From the NCBI GenBank assembly GCA_017577895.1, contig PKQY01000072.1:1-6133 (forward strand): DNA of 6,133 nt. The letters are read 5' to 3'. Numbering within the stretch: position 1 is the stretch's first letter; each line of letters begins with the position of its first letter. The translations under genes and the position numbers were made by a program. The stretch is from Bacillota bacterium. GTDB taxonomy: Bacteria; Bacillota; Bacilli; ZCTH02-B2. This document shows positions 1 through 6,133 of the stretch, piece after piece. The notes under the pieces were generated by a model. That model had not been told where the DNA came from and made no database searches. It saw only the letters and a program-made list of their open reading frames with translations.

Positions 1-1232
1 CCGCGGTAACGCCCACCCGGGTTCGTCGGGGTCCAGTTGCCGTATTCTTTGTACGTGATCTTTTTGTCCGGCAACGTGTCATACGGTTCCCAGCCCGCTT
101 CCAGCGCCGGGCCGTAGACGGCAATCGGTTTGAAAGCCGAACCCGGCTGCCGATCCCGCTGGGTCGCCCAGTTCAACCCTTTGGCCACATAGTCCCGACC
201 GCCGGCCATGGCCACAATGCCGCCGGTCTTGTGATCGAGAATGACCATGCCGCTTTCGATTTTTTGATCGTCGGCCGACTTCGGAAAATACCGATCGTCA
301 GCAAACACTTCCTCTATCGCTTCTTGGGCCTGCCGTTCCATATGGGTGTAAATTTTATACCCGCCCCGATACAGCTCCGCTTCCGTAAAACCGTATTTGC
401 GTTCCGCCTCCCGGATGACATAGTCGATATACGCCTGGGCAAAGCCGGAGCGTTTGGGCAGCTCCTTCAGACGGACTTCCTCCCGCTCGGCCATCATCCG
501 CTCTTCTTCGGTGATGTACTGCTGTTCTTCCATCAACTTGAGCACGACTTTACGCCGTTCCAGCGCCTTGTCCAAATTCGTATACGGCGAATAATTGTTG
601 GGCGCTTTCGGTATTCCGGCCAATAAAGCCGCCTCTCCCAGCGTCAATTCGGTCACCGATTTGCCGAAAAACATCTGGGACGCCGTCTCAATGCCGTAGG
701 CGCCATGGCCGAAATAGATCTGGTTCAAATACATTTCCAAAATTTGATCTTTCGTAAACTTCCGCTCCAAGTTGACCGCAATAATCGCCTCTTTAATCTT
801 GCGGCTGAACACCCGATCATGGGTCAAATACGTCAACTTAGCCAACTGTTGGGTGATGGTGCTGCCGCCTTCCACGGTCTCCCCGGCCCGCAAATTGACG
901 ACCAACGCCCTGGCAATGCCGATGGGGTCCACACCAAAATGGTGATAAAACCGCCGGTCTTCCGTGGCGATAAACGCCGCCCGCACGTAATCCGGCACTT
1001 TGTCGAAGTCTTCGATGAGTTTGCGGTTTTCCACATACAATGCGCCAATTTCTCGGCCATCTTTGTCGTATATCGTAGAAGTTTGACTCATCTCCGTCAA
1101 TTTCGTCTCGTCGATCATCCATTCACCGGCGATGACCACGCCGGCAATGCCAAACAACGCCAACAGTAAAATGGACACCACGACCAGACGCATCACTTTT
1201 CCCCTCTTTCGTCGCGGCCGTTCCCGGGACAA
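1..1232 (-). CDS. Class A penicillin-binding protein (PBP1A family), 3' end outside window
   Basis: Bifunctional cell-wall enzyme: it polymerises lipid II into glycan strands (GT51 domain) and cross-links stem peptides (transpeptidase domain) on the outer face of the membrane. About 410 codons are present with no stop. A basic N-terminus (RERPRRKRGK) precedes one membrane anchor at about residues 15-37. All GT51 motifs are visible: EDRRFYHHFG from residue 91 (catalytic Glu91), GGSTITQQLAK at 122-132, RKIKE at 144-148, EMYLNQIYFGHGAYG at 166-180, then GEAALLAGIPKAPNNYSP. The transpeptidase motif SAFK is at 365-368 (nucleophile Ser365); SxN and KTG would lie beyond the left edge. The TTG at 1232 is chosen as start because AGGAGG (1247-1242) sits 9 bases upstream. 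An in-frame ATG at 1259 has no ribosome binding site, and the ATG at 1193 would remove the basic segment. The family is certain; the paralogue (B. subtilis ponA, pbpF or pbpG type) is not. It is divergent from hemQ. Confidence 0.96.
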   Translation of the reverse strand, partial: MSRERPRRKRGKVMRLVVVSILLLALFGIAGVVIAGEWMIDETKLTEMSQTSTIYDKDGREIGALYVENRKLIEDFDKVPDYVRAAFIATEDRRFYHHFGVDPIGIARALVVNLRAGETVEGGSTITQQLAKLTYLTHDRVFSRKIKEAIIAVNLERKFTKDQILEMYLNQIYFGHGAYGIETASQMFFGKSVTELTLGEAALLAGIPKAPNNYSPYTNLDKALERRKVVLKLMEEQQYITEEERMMAEREEVRLKELPKRSGFAQAYIDYVIREAERKYGFTEAELYRGGYKIYTHMERQAQEAIEEVFADDRYFPKSADDQKIESGMVILDHKTGGIVAMAGGRDYVAKGLNWATQRDRQPGSAFKPIAVYGPALEAGWEPYDTLPDKKITYKEYGNWTPTNPGGRYR

Positions 1233-1238
1233 CGTTAT

Positions 1239-1250
1239 CCCCCTCCTCTT
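1239..1250 (-). promoter_or_regulatory. Ribosome binding site of the PBP gene
   Basis: On the minus strand the purine run AAGAGGAGGGGG contains a perfect AGGAGG (1247-1242), 9 bases before TTG at 1232. It decides the start: the longer ATG (1259) lies upstream of this site and has no Shine-Dalgarno of its own. Confidence 0.8.
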
Positions 1251-1305
1251 GGCGTTCATCCCAGACGATACAACATTCGCAACTGCCGTTGATGTTTAGG
1301 GTATA

Positions 1306-1331
1306 AAAAAAGATTCACAAATCCTGTGAAC
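1306..1331 (-). terminator. Terminator-like hairpin in the PBP leader (possible attenuator)
   Basis: Read on the minus strand, GGTTCACA pairs with TGTGAATC. This gives an 8-bp stem including one G-U pair, with the five-base loop GGATT, followed at once by seven T residues. The form is that of a weak intrinsic terminator. It lies between the candidate PBP promoter (about 1396-1425) and the PBP start (1232), with no complete convincing gene between promoter and hairpin, so premature termination of PBP transcription is possible. The stem has few G-C pairs, so efficiency is uncertain. The core TTCACA-N5-TGTGAA is also a perfect inverted repeat that could instead be a protein-binding site. Confidence 0.45.
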
Positions 1332-1395
1332 CGACTGAGAACTACAACCACATATATACTGGCTGTTGCGTTTAATGATGTTCATGTTCGGCAAA

Positions 1396-1425
1396 ATTAT
1401 AACGAAAAGCTTTCCCCTGGCGCAA
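1396..1425 (-). promoter_or_regulatory. Candidate sigma-A promoter for the PBP gene
   Basis: On the minus strand there is a perfect -10 TATAAT (1401-1396) with TTGCGC (1425-1420) 18 bases upstream as a moderate -35. Transcription would begin near 1389, giving a leader of about 157 bases before TTG at 1232. An 8-bp palindrome AAAGCTTT (1406-1413) lies in the spacer. The call rests on consensus match and position only. Confidence 0.5.
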
Positions 1426-1491
1426 TGAAGAAAGATTGCCGAAATTGTCAACGGATTTGCCCGGTGAAGCATGGCCCTGTCCCATCCCCGT

Positions 1492-1500
1492 TGCTATAAT
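1492..1500 (+). promoter_or_regulatory. Extended -10 promoter of hemQ
   Basis: TGCTATAAT is a perfect TATAAT (1495-1500) with the TGN extension. No good -35 is seen at 16-18 bases upstream (TGGCCC at 1472-1477), which fits an extended -10 promoter. Transcription would start near 1507, about 26 bases before the GTG start of hemQ. This also argues against translation starting at the in-frame TTG at 1500, which would fall inside the promoter. Confidence 0.6.
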
Positions 1501-1518
1501 TGAAACAGCGACGAAACG

Positions 1519-1527
1519 AAAGGAGTG
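1519..1527 (+). promoter_or_regulatory. Ribosome binding site of hemQ
   Basis: AAAGGAGTG ends its GGAG core at 1525, seven bases before GTG at 1533. It fixes the GTG as start in preference to TTG at 1500, which lies upstream of this site. Confidence 0.8.
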
Positions 1528-1532
1528 AAACC

Positions 1533-2237
1533 GTGTCGACTGCACAAAACAACCGCCAGACGTTGTATTCGAATCATCTCGTCTACCGTCGCACGGAACA
1601 TTGGTTCCGCCTGCCGGAAACCCAACGGCAACAGGCGGTTGAGGAACTGCAAGCCATTCTCGACCGTTACCAAGAGCGACTCACCGTCCGAGGCATTTAC
1701 AGCACCGTCGGTTTTCGCAACGATTCCGACGTCGTTTTCTGGATCATTTCCGATGACGTAGACACGTTGCAAAATTTCGCCGTCGAGGTGCGAGCCACCG
1801 CCTTCGGTCAGGGAACAATTCTGCAATGGGCGTTCCCCGGACTGACCCGGCCTCCAGAATTTGATGGCGATCACATCACCGCGTTTCAAAAAGGCATTCC
1901 ACCTCGCAAGTACCTCTGCTTATACCCGTTCGTCCGCACGGCCGAATGGTACTTGCTGCCGCGGGAAGAGCGGGGCAAAATGTTGCGAGAACACGGCATG
2001 AAGGGCAGAGAATTTCCGGAAGTGTTGACGAACAACGTCCAGGCATTCGGCGTCGGCGATTACGAATGGATCCTAGCCTTTGAATCGGACGAGTACCAGA
2101 CGTTCGTCGATCTGGTCCGCCATTTGCGCGCGACCCAGGCACGACTGTACACAAAGGAAGACACGCCCTTCATCATTGGCAAACGCAAATCGTTGCGCGA
2201 AGTGATGCACGACTTTGCGCCGGAAAGCATCCAATGA
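1533..2237 (+). CDS. hemQ: Coproheme decarboxylase (HemQ/ChdC), chlorite dismutase family, actinobacterial-like
   Basis: Cytoplasmic enzyme of the last step of the coproporphyrin-dependent haem pathway: it converts iron-coproporphyrin III to haem b by two H2O2-dependent oxidative decarboxylations. The product is 234 residues, normal for the family, with GTG start set by AAAGGAG. Visible: RGIYSTVGFRNDSDVVFW (53-70), RPPEFDGDHITAF (106-118), YLCLYPFVRTAEWYLLP (127-143), REHGMKGREFPEV (152-164), DYEWILAFESDE (176-187), RHLRATQARLY (196-206). Candidate axial haem ligand is His154, catalytic Tyr131, nearby Trp139 and distal His114. Their spacing equals that recalled for Corynebacterium diphtheriae ChdC (His158, Tyr135, Trp143, His118). 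The wording (YPFVR, DYEWILAFE, RHLR) is that of actinobacterial ChdC; the Firmicute signatures YPMxK and MRFDEVSARY are absent. No membrane segment or signal. It is a single-gene unit with its own promoter and terminator. A different Cld-family activity cannot be wholly excluded. Confidence 0.93.
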   Translation: MSTAQNNRQTLYSNHLVYRRTEHWFRLPETQRQQAVEELQAILDRYQERLTVRGIYSTVGFRNDSDVVFWIISDDVDTLQNFAVEVRATAFGQGTILQWAFPGLTRPPEFDGDHITAFQKGIPPRKYLCLYPFVRTAEWYLLPREERGKMLREHGMKGREFPEVLTNNVQAFGVGDYEWILAFESDEYQTFVDLVRHLRATQARLYTKEDTPFIIGKRKSLREVMHDFAPESIQ

Positions 2238-2268
2238 CAAACATACATGCCTCATGAGACACGGATCG

Positions 2269-2326
2269 AGGTTCTGGGCTCACGTTGTGTCGGGTTTCCC
2301 GACCTAGCCCGGAACCTTTTTGTTTT
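2269..2326 (+). terminator. Strong rho-independent terminator after hemQ
   Basis: The outer stem pairs AGGTTCTGGGCT (2269-2280) with AGCCCGGAACCT (2306-2317): 12 bp with one T-G pair. Inside it is a second perfect hairpin, GTCGGG-TTT-CCCGAC (2289-2303). The T-rich tail TTTTTGTTTT (2317-2326) follows directly. It begins 31 bases after the hemQ stop and separates hemQ from the ger operon. Confidence 0.92.
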
Positions 2327-2333
2327 GGCCGGT

Positions 2334-2363
2334 TGTATAAAAATGGGATGGAAAATCAAACTA
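2334..2363 (+). promoter_or_regulatory. Candidate forespore (sigma-G/sigma-F-type) promoter of the ger operon
   Basis: TGTATA (2334-2339) matches the -35 class used by sigma-G and sigma-F (GHATR / GYATA). CAAACTA (2357-2363) differs by one base from the sigma-G -10 CATACTA, with 17 bases between. Transcription would begin around 2370, just ahead of the GGGGGAG site. Germinant-receptor operons are known to be sigma-G-dependent in Bacillus, which supports the reading. TATAAA (2336-2341) could serve sigma-A but has no matching -35. Confidence 0.5.
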
Positions 2364-2385
2364 ACCCCAGAAGGGGGAGCAGGAA

Positions 2386-3960
2386 GTGCGGAAAGTACGC
2401 CATCCCATCAAATGGTCCGAACGAAAGAAACGACGGCAGGCCGAGCAGGAAAAACAAGCGGAAGAGAAAATGGCCCCGTTGAAAGAACGCGTCCTGTCGC
2501 CGAATTTGTCCGAAAACATCGATTACATCCGGAGCATTTTAGGCGACAGTGACGATCTTGTCATCCGCAACTTCGTCCTGGCCTGCCAACCGGATAAAAA
2601 AGCCGCCATCGTCTTCATCGACGGACTGATCAATGCTACGTTAATCGACGATTACATTCTGAAAAGCCTCATGTTCGCAACACGGCAGACTCCTGAGCTG
2701 ATCAATGCGGATTCATTGACCGATGCCCTCATCCAAACCGGTCTCACCGTCAACGAAGTAGGGCAGGCCAACGACTTTCAACAAGTCATCCGCAGTCTCC
2801 TGTCCGGCGATACGGTTCTCCTGTTGGACGGGGAAACCATGGCCCTGTTCATGAACACGAAGGGGTGGGAACGTCGTTCGGTCCAGGAGCCGAATACGGA
2901 AGCGGTCATCCGCGGCCCGCGGGACGGCTTTACCGAAACCTTGCGGATGAACACCGCGCTCATCCGCCTGCGCTTAAAAGATCCCGATTTGCGCGTCAAA
3001 AACATGACGGTGGGCAAACGGACGAACACCGACATCGCCCTCATGTATATTGAGGGCATCGTCGACCCCAAAGTTCTGGAAGAAGTGCAAAAGCGGCTGG
3101 CGGCCATCGAGATCGACGGCGCGCTGGAAAGCGGCTATCTGGAACAAATGATCGAAGACAACCACTATTCGCCCTTTCCGCAAATCCAAAACACCGAGCG
3201 TCCGGACAAAGCGGTAGCCAACTTGTTGGAAGGAAAAGTCGTCATCGTCACCGACGGCACGCCCTTTGTCTTGATTGCGCCGGCCGTCTTCTCCCAGTTT
3301 TATCAAAGCCCGGAAGATTATTATGAACGGTTTGGCATCGCCACATTCATCCGCTTCATCCGGCTGTTGAGCATGGCCCTGGCTTTGTTTTTGCCGTCGC
3401 TCTACATCGCCTTTGTCGCCTTCCATCCGGAAATGCTCCCTTCTGACATGGCCATCGCCATGATGGCCGGCCGCTCGGCCGTGCCTTTTCCGGCACTGGT
3501 GGAAGCGTTTGTCATCGAAATTGCGGTGGAAATTTTGCGGGAAGCCAGCGTTCGCCTGCCCGGTCCCATCGGCCCGACCATCGGCATCGTCGGCGCCCTC
3601 ATCATCGGTGAATCGGCGGTCTCGGCCGGGCTCGTCAGCCCGATTATCGTCATCATCGTCGGGTTGACCACCGTCGGTTCTTTCGCCTCGCCCAGTTACA
3701 GCGCCGCCATCGCCTTGCGGATGTTGCGTTTCCCCATGATGATCGCTGCCGGCACGTTCGGCCTGATGGGCATCATGTTGTTGCTGTTCGTCATCGTCGT
3801 CCACTTGTCCAGTCTCAAATCGTTCGGCGTTCCGTACATGGCTCCCATCTCGCCCAGCCGCACATCGGACTTGAAAGACACCTGGATTCGCGTCCCGCTC
3901 TTTTTCATGCGCAGCCGGCCGAAAATCTTAAAGCCGCGGGACGACAAACGGCTGGGTTGA
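2386..3960 (+). CDS. Spore germination receptor subunit A (GerA/GerAA family)
   Basis: A subunit of a nutrient germinant receptor in the spore inner membrane. With the B and C subunits it starts ion and dipicolinate release when germinant binds. It has 524 residues, longer than GerAA (about 480) and near GerKA (about 540). A highly charged tail (about residues 8-35, K/R/E/Q-rich) is followed by the soluble N-terminal domain (about 40-290), which includes EPNTEAVIRGPRDGFTE (168-184), a family hallmark. TDGTPFVLIAP (289-299) and SPEDYYERFG (308-317) lead into a membrane region (about 317-475) with the signature REASVRLPGPIGPTIGIVG (385-403). A basic cytoplasmic tail follows. The GTG start has GGGGGAG at 2373-2379. 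It is first in the operon, 31 bases before the B gene. Which germinant it senses, or whether it is the gerA, gerB or gerK paralogue, cannot be told. Confidence 0.95.
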   Translation: MRKVRHPIKWSERKKRRQAEQEKQAEEKMAPLKERVLSPNLSENIDYIRSILGDSDDLVIRNFVLACQPDKKAAIVFIDGLINATLIDDYILKSLMFATRQTPELINADSLTDALIQTGLTVNEVGQANDFQQVIRSLLSGDTVLLLDGETMALFMNTKGWERRSVQEPNTEAVIRGPRDGFTETLRMNTALIRLRLKDPDLRVKNMTVGKRTNTDIALMYIEGIVDPKVLEEVQKRLAAIEIDGALESGYLEQMIEDNHYSPFPQIQNTERPDKAVANLLEGKVVIVTDGTPFVLIAPAVFSQFYQSPEDYYERFGIATFIRFIRLLSMALALFLPSLYIAFVAFHPEMLPSDMAIAMMAGRSAVPFPALVEAFVIEIAVEILREASVRLPGPIGPTIGIVGALIIGESAVSAGLVSPIIVIIVGLTTVGSFASPSYSAAIALRMLRFPMMIAAGTFGLMGIMLLLFVIVVHLSSLKSFGVPYMAPISPSRTSDLKDTWIRVPLFFMRSRPKILKPRDDKRLG

Positions 3961-3991
3961 CAGCGTGAACACGAGCAAAGGAGAGGCGCCC

Positions 3992-5182
3992 ATGGCGAAC
4001 ACCAATCAAGCCAACATCGCACAACAAGTCCATGTGTCAAAAGAAGAAACGCCGTATGTCATCAATCCCCGGCAACTGACGGCCATCCTGACGTGCACCA
4101 TGCTGGGCATGGGCGTCTTTACCTTGCCGCGGGTCGCCGCCTATTGGGCCCATGAATCGGCTTGGATGTCCATTTTGCTCGGCATGCTGGCCGCCTTTTT
4201 CGGGATGAGCCTCATTACCCGGCTCAATCAACGGTTCACGGGACAAACCGTCGTCATCTACAGTCAACAGCTGCTGGGCAAAAAAGGGACCCGTTGGGGA
4301 ACCGTCCTAAGCTTCCCGTTGCTCATCGGCCTCACACTTCTGTGGGCTGCCCACACCGGCACGCTGGCCCGGGCCTTCGGGGAAGTCATCACCGCGGTCG
4401 TCCTGCGGGAGACCCCCATGACCGTCATCATGTTTCTCATGCTGGCTGCCGCCATGTACATGGCCATGCACGAAGCGGAAGTCATCGCCCGGGTCAACGA
4501 GTTGATCTTCGTGTTGACCTTTGTTCCCCTCCTGCTGTTGTATTTGCTGTCTTTTCAGAATGTGCGTTGGGAAAATTTGTTGCCCCTTTTTTCTGTGGAT
4601 TGGCGATCTTTTCTCATCAGTGTAGCCGCCACGTCCATCGCCTTTGCCGGTTTTGAGATCATGCTCGTCCTGGGCGCCTTCACCCAACCCATTGCCGCGG
4701 CCCGCCGGGCGCAATACGTCGGCATCGCCATACCGGCGTTGATGAACACGTTGAGCACGTTGGCGGCCATTGCCACCTTCAGCTACGAGGAAGTCAAGCG
4801 CATTATGTGGCCGGCGCTGGAGATGGCCATCAGCACCGAATTCCCCGGCGCCATTCTGGAACGGATGGAGGCGGCGGTGCTGGCCATCTGGTTTTTGCTC
4901 ATGCACACCGCCATCGGCAATTTGTACTTCAGTGCCTCCAAAATTGTGCAAGAATATTTCCGCATCCGCCACCATCAATGGGTCGTGCTCGCCATGTTCC
5001 CTTTCCTGCTGGTGCTGGCGCTTTGGCCGAAACACGTCCATCAAGTGTACGAATGGATGCAAGTGCTAGGGGTAGCCAGTGTCGTGTTTTGGCTCGGGGT
5101 CCCGGTGCTGTTGCTGATCGCGGCACAAATCCGCCAGCCACAGCGGCGTAACCCCTCGAAACCAACCCAACCCGGACCGTAA
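3992..5182 (+). CDS. Spore germination receptor subunit B (GerAB family, APC-type permease fold)
   Basis: Integral membrane subunit of the germinant receptor, related to amino-acid/polyamine/organocation transporters and known in the family to bind the germinant. It has 396 residues, slightly longer than the usual 360-370. About ten membrane helices are visible, near residues 28-50, 56-76, 107-130, 145-163, 171-187, 208-236, 250-272, 297-315, 340-355 and 367-389. The first helix carries GMGVFTLPR (39-47), a broken-helix motif typical of the family. The loop EEVKRIMWPALEMA (276-289) and ERMEA (300-304) also match GerAB proteins. The last 20 or so residues are proline-, arginine- and lysine-rich and unlike a membrane segment. 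ATG at 3992 is chosen because AAAGGAGAGG (3977-3986) precedes it; an in-frame GTG at 3965 has no such site. Stop 25 bases before the C gene. Confidence 0.95.
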   Translation: MANTNQANIAQQVHVSKEETPYVINPRQLTAILTCTMLGMGVFTLPRVAAYWAHESAWMSILLGMLAAFFGMSLITRLNQRFTGQTVVIYSQQLLGKKGTRWGTVLSFPLLIGLTLLWAAHTGTLARAFGEVITAVVLRETPMTVIMFLMLAAAMYMAMHEAEVIARVNELIFVLTFVPLLLLYLLSFQNVRWENLLPLFSVDWRSFLISVAATSIAFAGFEIMLVLGAFTQPIAAARRAQYVGIAIPALMNTLSTLAAIATFSYEEVKRIMWPALEMAISTEFPGAILERMEAAVLAIWFLLMHTAIGNLYFSASKIVQEYFRIRHHQWVVLAMFPFLLVLALWPKHVHQVYEWMQVLGVASVVFWLGVPVLLLIAAQIRQPQRRNPSKPTQPGP

Positions 5183-5191
5183 CCGGGCGGT

Positions 5192-5200
5192 GAGGAGGAG
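5192..5200 (+). promoter_or_regulatory. Ribosome binding site of the GerC-type gene
   Basis: GAGGAGGAG ends seven bases before TTG at 5208 and is the only strong Shine-Dalgarno between the B stop (5182) and the lipobox. It favours the TTG start. If translation began at GTG 5190, the same bases would be read as codons for three arginines. Confidence 0.65.
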
Positions 5201-5207
5201 ATGGAAC

Positions 5208-6133
5208 TTGCAAACATGTCTCCGGGCGGCAACGGAGCTGTTCCTTTTGTTGGCCATCTTGGTGTTGGCCGGTTGCTGGGATCAGCGCGACATTGAAAAG
5301 CAGACATTCGTCAGCGCCATTGCCCTCGACAAAGGCGAGGACAACGACTATGTGGTGTCCATTCAAGTGCCCATTCCGAATCAAATCGCCGGCAGCACCA
5401 GTACCGGCGGCGGCGGTGGCGGCAGCGAGGCGTATCGCGTGTTGTCCAGTGTCGGCGACACCTTGCTGGAAGGGTTGGGCAACTTGCAAAAACGCACCAA
5501 TCAACTCATCTTCGTCGGGCACACCCGAGTCATCGCCATCAGTGAAGACGTGGCCCGGGAAGACATGGCGTCCATCATCGATGGACTCCGCCGCGAATCC
5601 ACGTTTCGCCGCCAACTGTGGCCTGTCATCGTAAAAGGAAAAGCCGTCGATTTGCTCACGTTCAACCCGAAGCTGGAACAGCTGCCCACCCTGTTTTTGA
5701 TGGACCAGTTGCAAACCATCAGCCGTTTGGGGATCTTGCCCAAATTGCCCTTGGGCGACATTTACGTCTCCATGAGCAAATCGACGGAGGATCCCATCAT
5801 GTATTACGTCCACGTCAACGAAGAAGACGTACGGTTGGACGAGCTAGCCGTCTTGAACGGCACCCGCATGGTGGGCCATTTGGAAAGCGACGAGGTCATC
5901 CCCCTCGTCCACATCCGGGACAACAAGCGGGGAGACGACGTGACGATACCGCTGGAACCGGAAAAAAACATTTTCGTCACGTTCCATCCCAAGCAGATTC
6001 ACACCCGCATCGACACCGGCTACGAAAAAGGCAAGCCGCAGTTTCGCATTCGCATCCGCATCGACGGCCGCATCATCGAATCGACCCATAAAGGGGAAGT
6101 GGAACCGGAGCGCCTCATTCGGCAAGTCGAACA
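5208..6133 (+). CDS. Spore germination receptor subunit C, lipoprotein (GerAC family), 3' end outside window
   Basis: Lipoprotein subunit of the receptor, anchored on the outer face of the spore inner membrane. 308 codons are present (the family is usually about 350-400), so only the end is missing. The signal peptide ends in the lipobox LAGC with lipidated Cys23, followed by WDQRDIEK, the usual family opening. The N-terminal domain (about 24-205) includes VGHTRVIAISEDVA and LWPVIVKGKAVDLL. The C-terminal GerAC domain starts near residue 209 with ELAVLNGTRMVGHL (212-225) and is cut. A run of six glycines (67-72) lies in an early loop. TTG at 5208 is preferred because GAGGAGGAG (5192-5200) lies 7 bases upstream. 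An in-frame GTG at 5190 would add the plausible basic stretch MRRRWN but lacks a good ribosome site. The ATGs at 5201 and 5216 are out of frame. Confidence 0.93.
   Translation, partial: MQTCLRAATELFLLLAILVLAGCWDQRDIEKQTFVSAIALDKGEDNDYVVSIQVPIPNQIAGSTSTGGGGGGSEAYRVLSSVGDTLLEGLGNLQKRTNQLIFVGHTRVIAISEDVAREDMASIIDGLRRESTFRRQLWPVIVKGKAVDLLTFNPKLEQLPTLFLMDQLQTISRLGILPKLPLGDIYVSMSKSTEDPIMYYVHVNEEDVRLDELAVLNGTRMVGHLESDEVIPLVHIRDNKRGDDVTIPLEPEKNIFVTFHPKQIHTRIDTGYEKGKPQFRIRIRIDGRIIESTHKGEVEPERLIRQVE

Noticed and set aside
705..1169. 154-residue plus-strand open frame (also one at 231-626) opposite the PBP gene
   Set aside because: The minus strand has an unbroken frame with every GT51 motif here, so these are antisense shadows.
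1314..1330. TTCACA-N5-TGTGAA as a CRP/FNR-type operator
   Set aside because: The half-sites are in the reverse order and spacing from CRP (TGTGA-N6-TCACA) and do not match FNR; the adjacent T-tract makes an RNA hairpin the simpler reading.
1500..1532. Longer hemQ start at TTG 1500
   Set aside because: The TTG begins on the last base of the TATAAT box and would precede the expected transcript start; GTG 1533 has a good ribosome site.
2247..2552. 101-residue plus-strand frame beginning in the hemQ-ger gap
   Set aside because: It runs through the terminator and then out of frame through the A subunit gene, has no ribosome site and shows no recognisable protein.
2974..3804. 276-residue minus-strand open frame within the A subunit gene
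   Set aside because: Its D/G/H/Q-rich composition is typical of the complement of a G+C-rich membrane gene. It has no domain and lies wholly inside a certain gene.
4307..5062. 251-residue minus-strand open frame within the B subunit gene
   Set aside because: It is rich in H, Q, G and D with no motif, and mirrors the hydrophobic codons of the permease-like protein on the other strand.
4929..5813. 294-residue open frame on the minus strand across the end of the B gene and start of the C gene
   Set aside because: It is antisense to two clear ger genes, its product is a low-complexity mix of A, G, Q, D and R without a recognisable domain, and it is best explained by G+C-biased codons of the sense strand.

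Overview
The window appears to come from the chromosome of an endospore-forming, fairly G+C-rich Gram-positive bacterium of the Bacillota (Bacillales / Alicyclobacillales / Thermoactinomycetaceae-like). The basis is an A-B-C germinant-receptor cluster, strong AGGAGG-type ribosome binding sites, frequent TTG/GTG starts, a classic U-tailed terminator and coproporphyrin-pathway haem synthesis. The genus cannot be fixed from the sequence alone.

Layout. (1) Positions 1-1232, minus strand: a class A penicillin-binding protein (GT51 glycosyltransferase plus transpeptidase). It runs off the left edge just after the SxxK active-site motif. (2) Positions 1233-1532: a divergent intergenic region. It carries a candidate minus-strand promoter and a terminator-like hairpin in the PBP leader, and an extended -10 promoter for the gene on the plus strand. 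(3) Positions 1533-2237, plus: coproheme decarboxylase HemQ/ChdC, which makes haem b. Its sequence resembles the actinobacterial form (distal His) more than the usual Firmicute form. (4) Positions 2269-2326: a strong branched rho-independent terminator closing hemQ. (5) Positions 2334-2363: a sigma-G/sigma-F-like promoter. (6) Positions 2386-6133, plus: gerXA, gerXB and gerXC, the three subunits of one spore germinant receptor, 31 and 25 bases apart. gerXC is cut by the right edge.

How the parts work together. The ger genes form one transcription unit expected to be expressed in the forespore. The A subunit (soluble N-terminal domain plus membrane part), the B subunit (an APC-type transporter-like protein that recognises germinant) and the C lipoprotein assemble in the spore inner membrane and trigger germination on sensing a nutrient. 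The PBP (peptidoglycan synthesis) and HemQ (haem synthesis) are separate, divergently transcribed housekeeping genes with no evident link to germination.

I found no mobile element, CRISPR array, tRNA or rRNA, and no wholly new system. The points most worth checking are the actinobacterial-like active site of HemQ and the hairpin-plus-U-tract, with an overlapping short reading frame, in the PBP leader.
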